In this document: piece by piece, positions 15,640-24,636 of the stretch
Position numbering within the stretch: position 1 is the stretch's first letter
How the letters are laid out: every line of letters starts with the position of its first letter
Origin: an uncultured Lachnospiraceae bacterium
Lineage (GTDB): Bacteria; Bacillota; Clostridia; Lachnospirales; Lachnospiraceae
Reading direction: 5' to 3'
Assembly (NCBI GenBank): GCA_910578405.1
Contig: CAJTQO010000015.1
Span: 6,277 to 70,276 of the forward strand
Length of the DNA: 64,000 bases
Notes under the pieces: model-generated
Told to the model about the DNA's origin: nothing
The model's input: the letters and a program-made list of their open reading frames with translations, nothing else
Databases searched by the model: none
Translations under genes and position numbers: made by a program

Positions 15640-16343
15640 ACGTTCTTTACCCCCTTTCCGCGCAACAGTCTGGAGCCTATCTTCCAAGCCCCCCGGATCA
15701 TCCATGGAATAGCCACTGTCCAGAGCCAGACTGCCAGCCAGATGAAAAATAACGCCAAACCTCCAAGCAAAATGCCAAGCCCAAGAAAGCAAATCGCCGC
15801 CAAAGGCTGCGCCGCCAAAGTCATCGCCCCAAACACCGCCAGGACAACTGCAGCCGCCAGTAAAACGGCCCCTGCCAATGTTACGCTAAGCACAATCCCA
15901 AGGATACTGCCAAGTATGCCCACCCCTGTGCCTATAACGCCGGCGGCAATGCCAGCCAGGGCCGGAAAGCCAATGAGGCACATAATAAGGATTAATGCAA
16001 TCATCCCCGGCGATAACGGCTTCCCATTCCCCGCCCTTCTTCCGTCTTTCCCTTTTCCCGCTCTCTCCTTGCGGGCAATCTCCTGCTTCATTTCTTCCCC
16101 AAACGCCCGGTTCCTGTAACCGTTTTCCGTAAATTCCCCCCGTTCCCCTCCGTCGCTTAGCCCTTCCCGTATCACCCTGGCCAAATCCTGCGCCGTCCCC
16201 AGGGAGCGCAGCACTTCCTCTTCATTCTCTACGCCCGCGTCATTCAGATAGTCGTTATAATACTGCAGCGCTTCTTCCCTTTCACTTGGCGAAATATCGG
16301 AAAGCAGCGCTTCCAATTCTTTCATAAATATGAATCGATCCAT
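15636..16343 (-). CDS. DUF1700 membrane protein, 235 aa
   Basis: The N-terminal motif MDRFIFMKELEALLSDISPS followed by EEALQYYNDYLNDAG is the DUF1700 signature. After a charged linker, three to four Gly/Ala/Leu-rich transmembrane segments follow. The start at 16343 has GAGGAGG at good distance. Such proteins are encoded with PadR regulators and DUF4097 proteins in Firmicutes and are thought to act in envelope stress. It overlaps the DUF4097 gene by four bases, which indicates translational coupling. Confidence 0.87.
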   Translation of the reverse strand: MDRFIFMKELEALLSDISPSEREEALQYYNDYLNDAGVENEEEVLRSLGTAQDLARVIREGLSDGGERGEFTENGYRNRAFGEEMKQEIARKERAGKGKDGRRAGNGKPLSPGMIALILIMCLIGFPALAGIAAGVIGTGVGILGSILGIVLSVTLAGAVLLAAAVVLAVFGAMTLAAQPLAAICFLGLGILLGGLALFFIWLAVWLWTVAIPWMIRGAWKIGSRLLRGKGVKNV

Positions 16344-16398
16344 AGCCAACCTCCTCGTTTTCTTCCAGCCCTGCCTCTGTTTTCCAAGCCGGACCGCC

Positions 16399-16716
16399 TT
16401 ACTTTCCCCCTTCAAACATAATGCTTATTTTTGCAGAATACCTTTTCCATTCGTTTTTATACAGCCCAAGCTGTGCCATCCCCTTATCCGTCACCTTATA
16501 ATACCTGCGGTTCCTCCCGGCACATTCCATATCGTATACGCTTAGACATGCATCCTTCTGCAGCCGCCGCAGCACCGGATACAACGTAGACTCCGACAGT
16601 TCGATTACCTGCCGCACCTCCTGCGTAATCTTGTATCCATAAGTGCCCTCCTGCTCCTTGGACACGACTGCGAGGACAATAGCATCCAATAGCGCCGCTC
16701 CTGTATTAAATACCAT
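16399..16716 (-). CDS. PadR-family transcriptional regulator, 105 aa
   Basis: A winged-helix regulator of the short PadR type: LDAIVLAVVSKEQEGTYGYK, SESTLYPVLRRLQKDACLSV and NRRYYKVTDKGMAQL cover the recognition helix and wing. ATG at 16716 is preceded by AAGGAG. It heads the operon with DUF1700 and DUF4097 genes and probably represses it; the AT-rich repeated sequence at 16905-16980 is a plausible operator. The inducing signal is unknown but membrane-active compounds are typical for the family. Confidence 0.92.
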   Translation of the reverse strand: MVFNTGAALLDAIVLAVVSKEQEGTYGYKITQEVRQVIELSESTLYPVLRRLQKDACLSVYDMECAGRNRRYYKVTDKGMAQLGLYKNEWKRYSAKISIMFEGGK

Positions 16717-16904
16717 ATCCCTTACTCCTTTCGCACAATCCGCACTCTCCGGCTATTGCAGGCCAGCCAAAACTCCTTACCCATATCCGTCACACAACCG
16801 CCCCTCTCCTCTCTGCCCTTATTACCTGTCTGCGCTTCGTTTCTTCTAACATTTAATGACGACATTCCTTCCATGGCGGCATTCCTTCCATAACTTCACC
16901 GCTT

Positions 16905-16980
16905 TATATAATATTATACGTCATATACTATCTTTCCTTGTTTCATACTATACACCATATAATATTATATGTCAATACTA
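16905..16980. promoter_or_regulatory. Repeated AT-rich operator-like sequence before padR
   Basis: TATAATATTATACGTCATAT (about 16906-16925) recurs as TATAATATTATATGTCAATA at 16959-16978. Both contain the palindrome ATAATATTAT. The pair lies about 190 bases upstream of padR and is a candidate operator and promoter for autoregulation. The rest of the 429-bp gap holds the promoter at 17060-17088 and nothing else I recognise. Confidence 0.4.
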
Positions 16981-17059
16981 ATTTTACAGTCTTTTGCCTT
17001 TTTCGCAAAGGCTTTTCCAGGCACAGCGGTTATTTTTACGGATAGAGCCAATTACCCGG

Positions 17060-17088
17060 TTGTAATTTTATCCAAACTAAGTTAAAAT
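17060..17088 (+). promoter_or_regulatory. Promoter of the 99-residue protein gene
   Basis: TTGTAA (17060-17065) and TAAAAT (17083-17088) are exactly 17 bases apart, 58 bases upstream of the ATG at 17146. Confidence 0.6.
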
Positions 17089-17145
17089 AAAAAATAGAAT
17101 ACACAAACAATACAGCACATTGTGCCATAATGGGAGGCAAGCAAC

Positions 17146-17445
17146 ATGAAGAAAAAATACACACGGGCGGCCCTTACCGTGACCGCGCAGCAGTATGAAG
17201 TGAACCAGGGGCTGGAAGACGGATTTGAATTATACACAAAAGTCATTACTAACGGCTGGATTAGCCCTGACAACCTGGTACACATCACCCGTCCGGACGG
17301 CGCCGTCGTATGTCCGTTTATCCAAAACCGCCGCGGCGTTACCTTTATCCGCGAAGGGGATTACATTATCTTTGACGACAATGGAGAATGCCACGTATGC
17401 GGCGAAGACAAATTTCCCCAAAGATATCAGCCTGTGGAAGAATAG
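17146..17445 (+). CDS. Hypothetical protein with phage-like C-terminus, 99 aa
   Basis: ATG at 17146 has GGGAGG upstream. The C-terminal half reads FIREGDYIIFDDNGECHVCG and then FPQRYQPV, a pattern reminiscent of small phage-type proteins with a GD(W/Y)I...GE...C...F...Y core. The family name is not known to me. It is soluble, with no signal peptide. The gene stands alone between its own promoter and a strong terminator and has no phage neighbours, so it is a solitary, possibly domesticated, gene. Confidence 0.65.
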   Translation: MKKKYTRAALTVTAQQYEVNQGLEDGFELYTKVITNGWISPDNLVHITRPDGAVVCPFIQNRRGVTFIREGDYIIFDDNGECHVCGEDKFPQRYQPVEE

Positions 17446-17475
17446 CCAGACAGTTTCCGCACTTTTCTTAAATAC

Positions 17476-17530
17476 AAAAGCCGTAACGGCGCCTGCCCCC
17501 AATTCCTGACAGACGCCATTACGGCTTTTT
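17476..17530. terminator. Strong bidirectional terminator
   Basis: AAAAGCCGTAACGGCG and CGCCATTACGGCTTTT pair over about 15 bp with one mismatch, flanked by A- and T-runs. It serves the plus-strand 99-residue gene and the convergent GH13 gene. Confidence 0.85.
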
Positions 17531-17588
17531 ACATTTTTACCTATTGGAACATTCCCCTCTTGGGAAAACCTGCCCCGCAGACAGTTTC

Positions 17589-18899
17589 CTATTTTTCCAT
17601 TTTCCAGAAAAAGGCGCTGTAAGGAGGAAGTTCACTGCCCCCGCCAAAATCATGGCTCTTACCGGATATCAAATCCACAGCCATCCCGCAGCCTGCGTCA
17701 AAATGAGCGGTATACGTTTCTCCATCGGCATTAATTGCCACCATCACCCTCTCATTGTCTGTTTTCCTTTCAAAAATGCACTGCTTATTGGTCAATACCA
17801 CGGAACGGAACGCGCCATAGTTCAAAGCTTGCGAATTTTTCTTCGCCTCCGCCAGCTTCGCAATGTGTTCCGACAGTTCATTGAACACAGGTTCGTCAAA
17901 ACATGCCCGCAGCGCCGGATCCCCCTGGCTCTTATCCGCCTTTGTCCCCCATTCGCTTCCATAATATACGCACGGAATGCCCGGCATGCCAAAGCATAAC
18001 GCATAAATCAGAGGCAAATGCTTTTCATTGCCCAATATGCTGGCAATTCTGGACACATCATGGTTATCCACAAAGGACAGCAGATGCTTCCCTCTGTAAA
18101 GCGTCCAGTTCTCCGGCCCAAACTGCCTTAACAAGGAATGGACAATCTCAAACAGGTTCATGCTGTTGAAGCTGGAATGCAGCCCCTTATAGCATTCATA
18201 ATTGGTCGCTGAATGCAGCATACTGTCGTTCATCAACTGGTTATAATCCCCATGCAGCATCTCGCCCAACAGGAAGAAATCCGCCTTTTTGCTGTCTGTA
18301 AAACTGCGCAGCCTGCGCACAAAATCATGGTCCAGGCAATAGGCCACATCCAGCCGCAGCCCGTCAATGTCAAATTCCCGTATCCACGCATCCACACTGT
18401 CCAAGATATGGCTGACCACTTCCTCATTGCGCAGATTTAACTTCACCAGGTCATAATTCCCTTCCCAGCCTTCATACCAAAGACCGTCGTTATAGTTGGA
18501 ATTCCCTCCCAGGTTAATATGAAACCAATTCAGGAAAGGGGAACGCTCCCTGTTATGCACCACGTCCTGGAACTGGGCAAACCCTCTGCCCACATGGTTG
18601 AACACGCCGTCCAACACCACCTTTATCCCATTTTCATGCAGGGCGTCGCACACCTTCTTAAAATCCTCGTTCGTCCCCAACCTGCAGTCAATCTTTTTAT
18701 AATCCCTTGTGTTATACCCATGGGTATCCGATTCAAAAACCGGCGAAAAATAAACAGCATTTATCCCCAGTTTCTTCATATGCGGAATCCAGTCCAACAC
18801 CTTCCGGATCCTATGCTCCAACACCCCGTCATTTTCAAAGGGCGCCCCGCAAAACCCCAGTGGATAAATCTGATAAAACACACTTTCATAGGCCCACAT
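17589..18899 (-). CDS. GH13 alpha-amylase family enzyme, 436 aa
   Basis: An intracellular GH13 glycosidase acting on alpha-glucans or maltodextrins. The four conserved regions are present: VVLDGVFNHVG (D97), DGLRLDVAYCLD with the nucleophile D184, LLGEMLHGD with acid/base E213, and FVDNHDVSR with D281. There is no signal peptide, and the start has GGAGG. Length and the missing N-terminal domain suggest a maltogenic or neopullulanase-like debranching type. It is monocistronic, with no adjacent sugar transporter or regulator. The exact substrate cannot be read from the sequence. Confidence 0.9.
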   Translation of the reverse strand: MWAYESVFYQIYPLGFCGAPFENDGVLEHRIRKVLDWIPHMKKLGINAVYFSPVFESDTHGYNTRDYKKIDCRLGTNEDFKKVCDALHENGIKVVLDGVFNHVGRGFAQFQDVVHNRERSPFLNWFHINLGGNSNYNDGLWYEGWEGNYDLVKLNLRNEEVVSHILDSVDAWIREFDIDGLRLDVAYCLDHDFVRRLRSFTDSKKADFFLLGEMLHGDYNQLMNDSMLHSATNYECYKGLHSSFNSMNLFEIVHSLLRQFGPENWTLYRGKHLLSFVDNHDVSRIASILGNEKHLPLIYALCFGMPGIPCVYYGSEWGTKADKSQGDPALRACFDEPVFNELSEHIAKLAEAKKNSQALNYGAFRSVVLTNKQCIFERKTDNERVMVAINADGETYTAHFDAGCGMAVDLISGKSHDFGGGSELPPYSAFFWKMEK

Positions 18900-19561
18900 C
18901 TTATTTTACCTCCATTATATTTGGCTTTTTCAAAAGCTACTTTACCATTCTACCACATTTGGCCAAACTTGCACACTAATTTTTCCGCAAGGCATTCCGC
19001 CTGCGCTTATCCAAGGCGGCAATAGGAAAGGATGCGCGCAAATTCCCTATTTCTCCTTATTTATTGACTAAGTCAGTATTCTGCAATATAAAGTCAGAAT
19101 ATTGCAATATAACTTGCAAAAAAAGAATGTGTATAACTTTTAATATTTCAACTATTTTTCTACATAATCCAAAAAGAAATCCCCCATTTCCACTGAGTTA
19201 TCCACACTCGACGCCATCGTCGTCCCTACCGACCGCCCAATTGCATCCCTCTTTTCTGACGTCATTTGAAGAAAAGCGCCTTCATTTTTTATCAAAAAAG
19301 TGCTATTTTGCTATCATATGGTGCAAAACAGTGGAAAAACACGTACAAATGCATCCTATGGGAAGAAATGGAGCATATCCACAATTCCACTTTCAAAATC
19401 CACCCTCCAATGCTATAATAAGTCCAAGTTATCCACCTCCCTGCCCCCCAATCTGCACGCTCTAGAACACTGGTTATGCAAAAGCCAAAACTGCTGGAGG
19501 AGGCAAATCCCAAAAGAAAAGATAAGAAGATAAGATAAGTAAGGAAAGGAAAACAGGAAAA
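18900..19561. other. Gene-poor 662-bp gap with AT-rich repeats
   Basis: No credible gene is present. At 19072-19113 the phrase GTCAG(T/A)AT(T/A)(C/T)TGCAATATAA occurs twice in tandem. Two TTATCCAC motifs (about 19197 and 19430) resemble DnaA boxes but are too few and scattered. The last about 60 bases hold the purine-rich ribosome site of the endonuclease IV gene. Confidence 0.5.
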
Positions 19562-20431
19562 ATGCTGAAACTAGGATCCCATGTAGGAATGAAAGGAAAA
19601 GAAATGCTCTTAGGCTCTGTCAAGGAAGCCGTTTCTTATGGAGCCAATACGTTTATGGTATTCACCGGAGCCCCGCAGAACACAAAGCGCAAGCCCATTG
19701 AAGAGCTGAATATCGCCAATGCCCGGCGTTACATGGAGGAATGCCATATGACCGAACCAGTCATCCACGCCCCCTATATTATCAACCTGGGCAATGCCGG
19801 CAATACGCAGACCTTCCGGCTTGCCGTGGACTTTCTGGCCATGGACCTGGAACGCGCCGCCGCCATCGGAAGCCATACCCTCGTCCTGCACCCCGGCGCC
19901 CATGTAGGCGCAGGCCCGGAAATCGGAATCCGCAAAATCGCAGAAGGCTTAAATGAAATTCTCACCAAGGACACCCCCTGCCATATCGCGTTGGAAACCA
20001 TGGCCGGAAAAGGTTCTGAAATAGGCAGAAGCTTGGAAGAGCTTGCCTCTATTTTTGACTTAGTAAGTCACAATGAAAAATTACGGATTTGTTTAGACAC
20101 CTGTCATATGCATGACGCAGGCTACGATATCATCCACGATTTTGACGGCGTCATCGCCCGCCTGGATGAACTGATTGGGAAAGACAATGTCGCCGTTTTG
20201 CACATCAATGACAGCAAAAATCCATGCGGTTCCCAAAAAGACCGCCATGCCAACATCGGAGACGGCTGCATTGGTTTCGACGCTCTGCACCGCATTGTCC
20301 ATCACCCGGACTTTGCACACCTGCCCAAAATCCTCGAAACCCCCTACCGCCCGGACCCCAGCCAGCCAAACAAACTGCGCCCCCCTTACAAAGAGGAAAT
20401 CCAGCGCCTCGCCGCCCCCTGTCAAACGTAA
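19562..20431 (+). CDS. nfo: Endonuclease IV (AP endonuclease), 289 aa
   Basis: Endonuclease IV cuts DNA 5' of abasic sites in base-excision repair and holds three metal ions in a TIM barrel. The metal-binding signatures are visible: GSHVGM near the N-terminus, HTLVLHPGAHVGAG, HIALETMAGKG, RICLDTCHMHDAGYDI, and HINDSKNPCGSQKDRHANIG. Length is normal. The gene is alone on the plus strand and converges with a helicase gene, leaving only 16 bases between the stops. Confidence 0.93.
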   Translation: MLKLGSHVGMKGKEMLLGSVKEAVSYGANTFMVFTGAPQNTKRKPIEELNIANARRYMEECHMTEPVIHAPYIINLGNAGNTQTFRLAVDFLAMDLERAAAIGSHTLVLHPGAHVGAGPEIGIRKIAEGLNEILTKDTPCHIALETMAGKGSEIGRSLEELASIFDLVSHNEKLRICLDTCHMHDAGYDIIHDFDGVIARLDELIGKDNVAVLHINDSKNPCGSQKDRHANIGDGCIGFDALHRIVHHPDFAHLPKILETPYRPDPSQPNKLRPPYKEEIQRLAAPCQT

Positions 20432-20447
20432 GCGTCTAAAACGCTTC

Positions 20448-22937
20448 TTATGCCAGCCATTCGTTCCAAAACCGCTCCACCCGTTTCGCCACTTTATCCA
20501 CTGTCACTATTTCATAGCTCTCCCACTCCCTTGGGAACATCCGTAAATATGGCCGCCCCAGAAAACGCTCGTCCAACAGGGCGACCACCCCCACATCCTG
20601 GGCAGTGCGTATTACCCGGCCCGCCGCCTGCAGCACCTTATTCATCCCCGGAAAGCGGTACGCGTAGTCAAACCCGCTTTCTCCCCTTTCCTCAAAATAA
20701 TTTTTCAAAATCTCCCTTTCATTGCACACCTGCGGCAGTCCGGTCCCTACAATCATCACGCCAATCAGACGGTCTTCCTTCAAATCAATGCCCTCACTGA
20801 AAATCCCTCCAAGCACGCAAAATCCAAGCAGGCTCCTCTCCCCCCCGTCCGCTTCCCCCGGAAGGGCAAAACGCTGCAAAAACCGTTCCCGCTCTTCTTC
20901 CTCCATACGTCCCTCCTGCACAATGCAGTCCATACTGTCCGCATCGTAAAAATGCTCCAGAAACGCCTCATAAATCCGCTGCAGGAAAGCGTGGGAAGGA
21001 AAGAATGCCATATAATTCCCATGCCGGTTCTTCATCACCTCATAGAGATAGGAAGCGATGGTATAGTATTCCGCCTCTGTCCGCCTGGCATATCTGCTGG
21101 TTACATCGCTCCCCACAAACAACGCCCTGCGCCCCGAATCAAACACGGACTGGGCATACACCTCATAATCCCCCTGCTGGGCGCCTAGCAGCCCTTTGTA
21201 ATACTGAATCGGAAGCAAGGTTGCGGAAAAGAGAATGGCGCTCCTCCCTTTTTTCATGCATTCCAGCAAATTCATAGACGGATTAACGCAAAATAATTTT
21301 AATAGGAACGTCCCGTCTTCTTCCAGCTCGGAATACACCACATAGTTTTCGTCCACTCGTTCATAAATATCCAGGAAATGGGAAACTTCAAAATAAAAAT
21401 CCAGCGTCTCCATCCGCACTTCCTTTGTATGGAAACCATCGGGCCGCTCATGCTCTTCCAGATAGCTTTCCATCACGCTCCCCAAACGCTGCAAAGCATT
21501 TACAAAAGGCGAAATATATTCTTCCACCTTATAGTTTACGCATTCCCGTTTCAGCGCCAGCATTTCCTTATTGCACTTTTCCAGCCAATGTTCCATTTTT
21601 TTATCCAGGCCCTTGACTGTCTTCTTTAACTTTAAGAAATCTTCCTTGCGCAAAACCGCGCTGTACATTTCCCTCCCCCTGTCCACCAGGTTGTGCGCTT
21701 CATCCACCAGAAAAATATAATCCCCTTTTACCCCGTCGGCAAAAAAGCGTTTCAAATACACATGGGGGTCAAAGACATAATTATAATCACAAATAATCCC
21801 GTCCGCAAACAGGCTCATATCCAGTGTCATCTCAAACGGACAGACCTGTCGTTTCCTGGCGTAGCTTTCCACTGTCTCTCTGTCAAAATTGTCTGAATGG
21901 GTCAACAAATCATACATTGCGTCGTTAATACGGTCATAATGCCCCTTGGCATAAGGACAATAATCCGGGTTGCAATCCGCTTCCTCCATAAAGCATATTT
22001 TATCCTTGGCCGTCAATGCCACCGTCTTGAATTTCAGCCCATGTTCCCGCAATAGCCCAAACGTCTCATCGGCAACCGTCCGCGTAATCGTCTTTGCCGT
22101 CAGATAAAAAATACGCTCCCCCCGTCCTTCCCCTATGGACTTTACCGCCGGAAAAACCGTTGCTATCGTTTTCCCCACCCCGGTAGGCGCCTCCAGAAAC
22201 AACTTCCGCTTATGGTATATCGTTTGGTATACATAAGTGACCAAATCCTTTTGCCCTTCTCGATAAGCATAGGGGAACTGCAGCCCCTTCACCGAAGCCT
22301 GCCGCAGCCCCTTCCACTCCCATTCAAAATCCGCCCACTTCCGGTATTGCTCCATCACCTCCAAAAACCATGCCTCCAATTCCGCAAGCGCATACCCGAA
22401 GTGAAAATACTTTATTTCTTCCGTATCCATATTGCAGTAGGTCATCCGCACCCCGATTTCCTGCAGCCCTTTTTGCTTTGCATAAATATAGGCATAGCAT
22501 TTCGCCTGCGCCAGATGCACAAAAACCGGATGGGACAGCTTATGCAATTCACGGTAAGTGCCTTTGATTTCATCAATTATCACGGAAAAAGACTGGCCGC
22601 AGGATAGCTCTCCCGGCTGCTCCCCTTCCGGCTCTGGCCACTTATGGGGCGCTTCGCCCTTTCCTTCTCCATGGGCCGCTTTGGCAATAATCCCGTCCGC
22701 CCTTCCTTCCACTACGATAGTATACCGTTTGGTTTCATAGAAAAACTTCAACGTCACTTCCGCCTGGTATTCTACGCCCATCCGCCTTTGAATCATACGG
22801 TGGATGCGTCCCCCCTCCTGCATGGCATTCTCCGGCGAACCGGCCCGCCGGTTGTCAATGTCCCCGCTGCGCAGGACAAATTCCACCAGGTTACGCACTG
22901 ATATATGTATCTCTTCCTTCCTGCCGCCATCCCCCAT
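20448..22937 (-). CDS. Rad3/DinG-type ATP-dependent DNA helicase, 829 aa
   Basis: A superfamily 2 helicase of the XPD/DinG type. Motif I is APTGVGKT, motif II is DEAH (LVDEAHNLVD), and motif VI is QAAGRVIRT. Four cysteines between motifs I and II (CFMEEADCNPDYCPYA and VCPFEM) fit the iron-sulfur cluster of this family. The N-terminal about 240 residues look like the PD-(D/E)XK-type module often fused to bacterial XPD-like helicases (EIKGTYRELHKL, AKCYAYIYA). The start at 22937 has AGGAGG at ideal spacing; a longer frame upstream lacks a ribosome site. Confidence 0.9.
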   Translation of the reverse strand: MGDGGRKEEIHISVRNLVEFVLRSGDIDNRRAGSPENAMQEGGRIHRMIQRRMGVEYQAEVTLKFFYETKRYTIVVEGRADGIIAKAAHGEGKGEAPHKWPEPEGEQPGELSCGQSFSVIIDEIKGTYRELHKLSHPVFVHLAQAKCYAYIYAKQKGLQEIGVRMTYCNMDTEEIKYFHFGYALAELEAWFLEVMEQYRKWADFEWEWKGLRQASVKGLQFPYAYREGQKDLVTYVYQTIYHKRKLFLEAPTGVGKTIATVFPAVKSIGEGRGERIFYLTAKTITRTVADETFGLLREHGLKFKTVALTAKDKICFMEEADCNPDYCPYAKGHYDRINDAMYDLLTHSDNFDRETVESYARKRQVCPFEMTLDMSLFADGIICDYNYVFDPHVYLKRFFADGVKGDYIFLVDEAHNLVDRGREMYSAVLRKEDFLKLKKTVKGLDKKMEHWLEKCNKEMLALKRECVNYKVEEYISPFVNALQRLGSVMESYLEEHERPDGFHTKEVRMETLDFYFEVSHFLDIYERVDENYVVYSELEEDGTFLLKLFCVNPSMNLLECMKKGRSAILFSATLLPIQYYKGLLGAQQGDYEVYAQSVFDSGRRALFVGSDVTSRYARRTEAEYYTIASYLYEVMKNRHGNYMAFFPSHAFLQRIYEAFLEHFYDADSMDCIVQEGRMEEEERERFLQRFALPGEADGGERSLLGFCVLGGIFSEGIDLKEDRLIGVMIVGTGLPQVCNEREILKNYFEERGESGFDYAYRFPGMNKVLQAAGRVIRTAQDVGVVALLDERFLGRPYLRMFPREWESYEIVTVDKVAKRVERFWNEWLA

Positions 22938-23048
22938 ATCCAATCCTCCTGTCCCAACTAACGCAAGTCCCTGCTCCTGCGCCGTATCCTTTATGGGATA
23001 TCCTGTCCTATGCATCCAAACACGATTCCCGTTTCCCCTTTTCCCTAA

Positions 23049-23100
23049 AGCGTGTTTGAAAATTCATTCCCCCAATCCGCACGCAATTTTCAAACACGCT
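23049..23100. repeat. 16-bp perfect inverted repeat
   Basis: AGCGTGTTTGAAAATT (23049-23064) and its exact complement (23085-23100) enclose 20 bases. It lies upstream of the helicase gene on the minus strand and has no T-run, so it is not a normal terminator. It may be a regulator site or part of a small mobile repeat. Confidence 0.7.
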
Positions 23101-23129
23101 CTAGCGGGCCAACCTCTTTGCGCCAACGG

Positions 23130-23174
23130 AAAAACTCCCCATGGAAATAGTCTAACCTATCTCTCATGGGGAGT
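23130..23174 (-). terminator. Terminator of the HPr-like gene
   Basis: ACTCCCCATG and CATGGGGAGT form a 10-bp stem; on the minus strand it is followed by TTTTT. The rest of the gap to 23306 shows nothing further. Confidence 0.75.
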
Positions 23175-23306
23175 CAAACTTTATGCCTTTTTCCCTTCCT
23201 CGCCATATGAATGTCACTCATACGAATGTTGCCCATACCAATTATTTACCGCCCGTCTTTTCCATTTATACGTTTTCATTTATACGTCTTATTACTCACA
23301 GGATTG

Positions 23307-23534
23307 TTAGCACGCAACTGCCAGCCTCGACATAAACTGCTCGAAATTAGCATCATAACCGGAATAAGATACGGTTAAAATCTGGCTGAAATCAAGCCCG
23401 AAGACGCCAACAATCGACTTTGCGTCCACTGCATATCTGTTGTACGCAATGTCAATATCGAAATCGCATTTCGAAGCGGCATTCACAAAGTCTTTCACTT
23501 CATCGGGCTTCAGCATTATTTTTCGTTTCATCAT
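23307..23534 (-). CDS. HPr-like protein lacking the active-site His, 75 aa
   Basis: The pattern MKRKIMLKPDEVKDFVNAAS, then AYNRYAVDAKSIVGVFGLD and SYSGYDANFEQFMSRL, fits the HPr fold, including the KSI(V/M)GV segment around the regulatory serine. The usual phosphorylated His in the HARP(A/S) motif is absent: the equivalent region reads NAASKCDFDI. Such proteins cannot carry PTS phosphate and are common in Lachnospiraceae with unknown roles. The start has AGGGTGG upstream with tandem ATGs; either may be used. A serine is present, so HprK-type regulation is possible but not shown. Confidence 0.75.
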   Translation of the reverse strand: MMKRKIMLKPDEVKDFVNAASKCDFDIDIAYNRYAVDAKSIVGVFGLDFSQILTVSYSGYDANFEQFMSRLAVAC

Positions 23535-23808
23535 AACTACACCACCCTTTCTGTAAAAAAAGCTTTTGTGTCTGTCCTGGAAGCGCATAACTGCGGTCGG
23601 ACAATTACACATTTCTTTGTTATGAAAGTATTATATCCCATATTTTGCAAAAGTAAAGCAGAATTTCAACCCCCGCTTGTGCGGCAATATTCTGTTTTTG
23701 ACAAAAATTTTCAATCTGCCTGTAAAGTCCCTCCTTTCCCTGAAAACTTTTGTAGGAATGCACAATCCCTTTTCTCCCGCTCCGATGGGCCTCGCTGCAT
23801 ATTTTTTA

Positions 23809-24591
23809 TTATTCCCCAAATTCCACCATATATTCTTGGAACCATAAGGGCAGCATATTTCGCTGCAGTTTTAGATTTTTTCGTTCCTTTATTGCTATTC
23901 TTTTGCAAAAAAACCGAAACAGCTCCTGATACCGCTCTTCCTCTGCCGCAAATTTTTCAAACCTTTCCATGCCCATTTCCACGCCGCTTACCAGATACCA
24001 TTCCCCGGAAGCCGGATGGACGGCGAATATCTTCCGGTTTTCATCATAAATCATAAAGTTATACAGTGGAAGCCTGTCCGCAAAATGCGGCATTAAAAAG
24101 GTCACAATGTTATTCTTCGGCCCGATTTTGGAAAAAAGAACGCCGTCCTCCAATTCCTGGAAACGGAGGAATTCCTTCCAATGATGCGCTTCATTTTTTA
24201 CGTTCCGCGCCAGTTCAAAAACCTTATGCACATGGGGATGCGCCAAATTCCCCATTACCTGCCGCCCGTCCTTCATCCCGAAACCGCACACTACGGTTTT
24301 ATACACCGCCTCCCCTTTCTCCCCATCCTGCGCCGCCAGGGCGCAGCATATTTCCACATAGGCTTCCGGCCCAAGGCGCCGTTCCAGCGTTTCCGCTACC
24401 CGCAGCGACTTCTCCGGCTCAGGCTCTATTTCTTTATACGTGGCAAAAAGCCGCAGGTTCTCTTCCTCCCCTATCTGAATATGGATGGAGCCATGCGGCT
24501 TACGCATCGCATAGGCTTCATAAATCCCTGTAAAAACCCCTTCCGGCGAATCCTCACAAACCAGATAATATTCTTCCATACTCTTTGCCAT
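23809..24591 (-). CDS. TIGR03915-family putative DNA repair protein, 260 aa
   Basis: The pattern EDSPEGVFTGIYEAYAMRKP at the N-terminus, the NVKNEAHHWKEFLRFQELED segment and the C-terminal ADRLPLYNFMIYDENRKIFA-like region match the family that partners a radical-SAM protein in Firmicutes and is labelled putative DNA repair/metabolism protein. No catalytic motif is obvious. It is soluble. The next upstream gene is the radical-SAM partner (45-base gap), so the two form an operon. LexA-like boxes before the partner suggest SOS control. Confidence 0.8.
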   Translation of the reverse strand: MAKSMEEYYLVCEDSPEGVFTGIYEAYAMRKPHGSIHIQIGEEENLRLFATYKEIEPEPEKSLRVAETLERRLGPEAYVEICCALAAQDGEKGEAVYKTVVCGFGMKDGRQVMGNLAHPHVHKVFELARNVKNEAHHWKEFLRFQELEDGVLFSKIGPKNNIVTFLMPHFADRLPLYNFMIYDENRKIFAVHPASGEWYLVSGVEMGMERFEKFAAEEERYQELFRFFCKRIAIKERKNLKLQRNMLPLWFQEYMVEFGE

Positions 24592-24636
24592 TCCTTTCCT
24601 GCCCTATGGCCATGTCAGCTTTGCGTAAAACCCCCG

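Noticed and set aside
19197..19440. Replication origin suggested by TTATCCACA-like motifs
   Set aside because: Only two scattered matches, no dnaA or dnaN gene, no AT-rich unwinding element with a box cluster.
19064..19465. 133-residue ORF in the gap before nfo
   Set aside because: Low-complexity Ser/Pro content, no ribosome site and no recognisable family.
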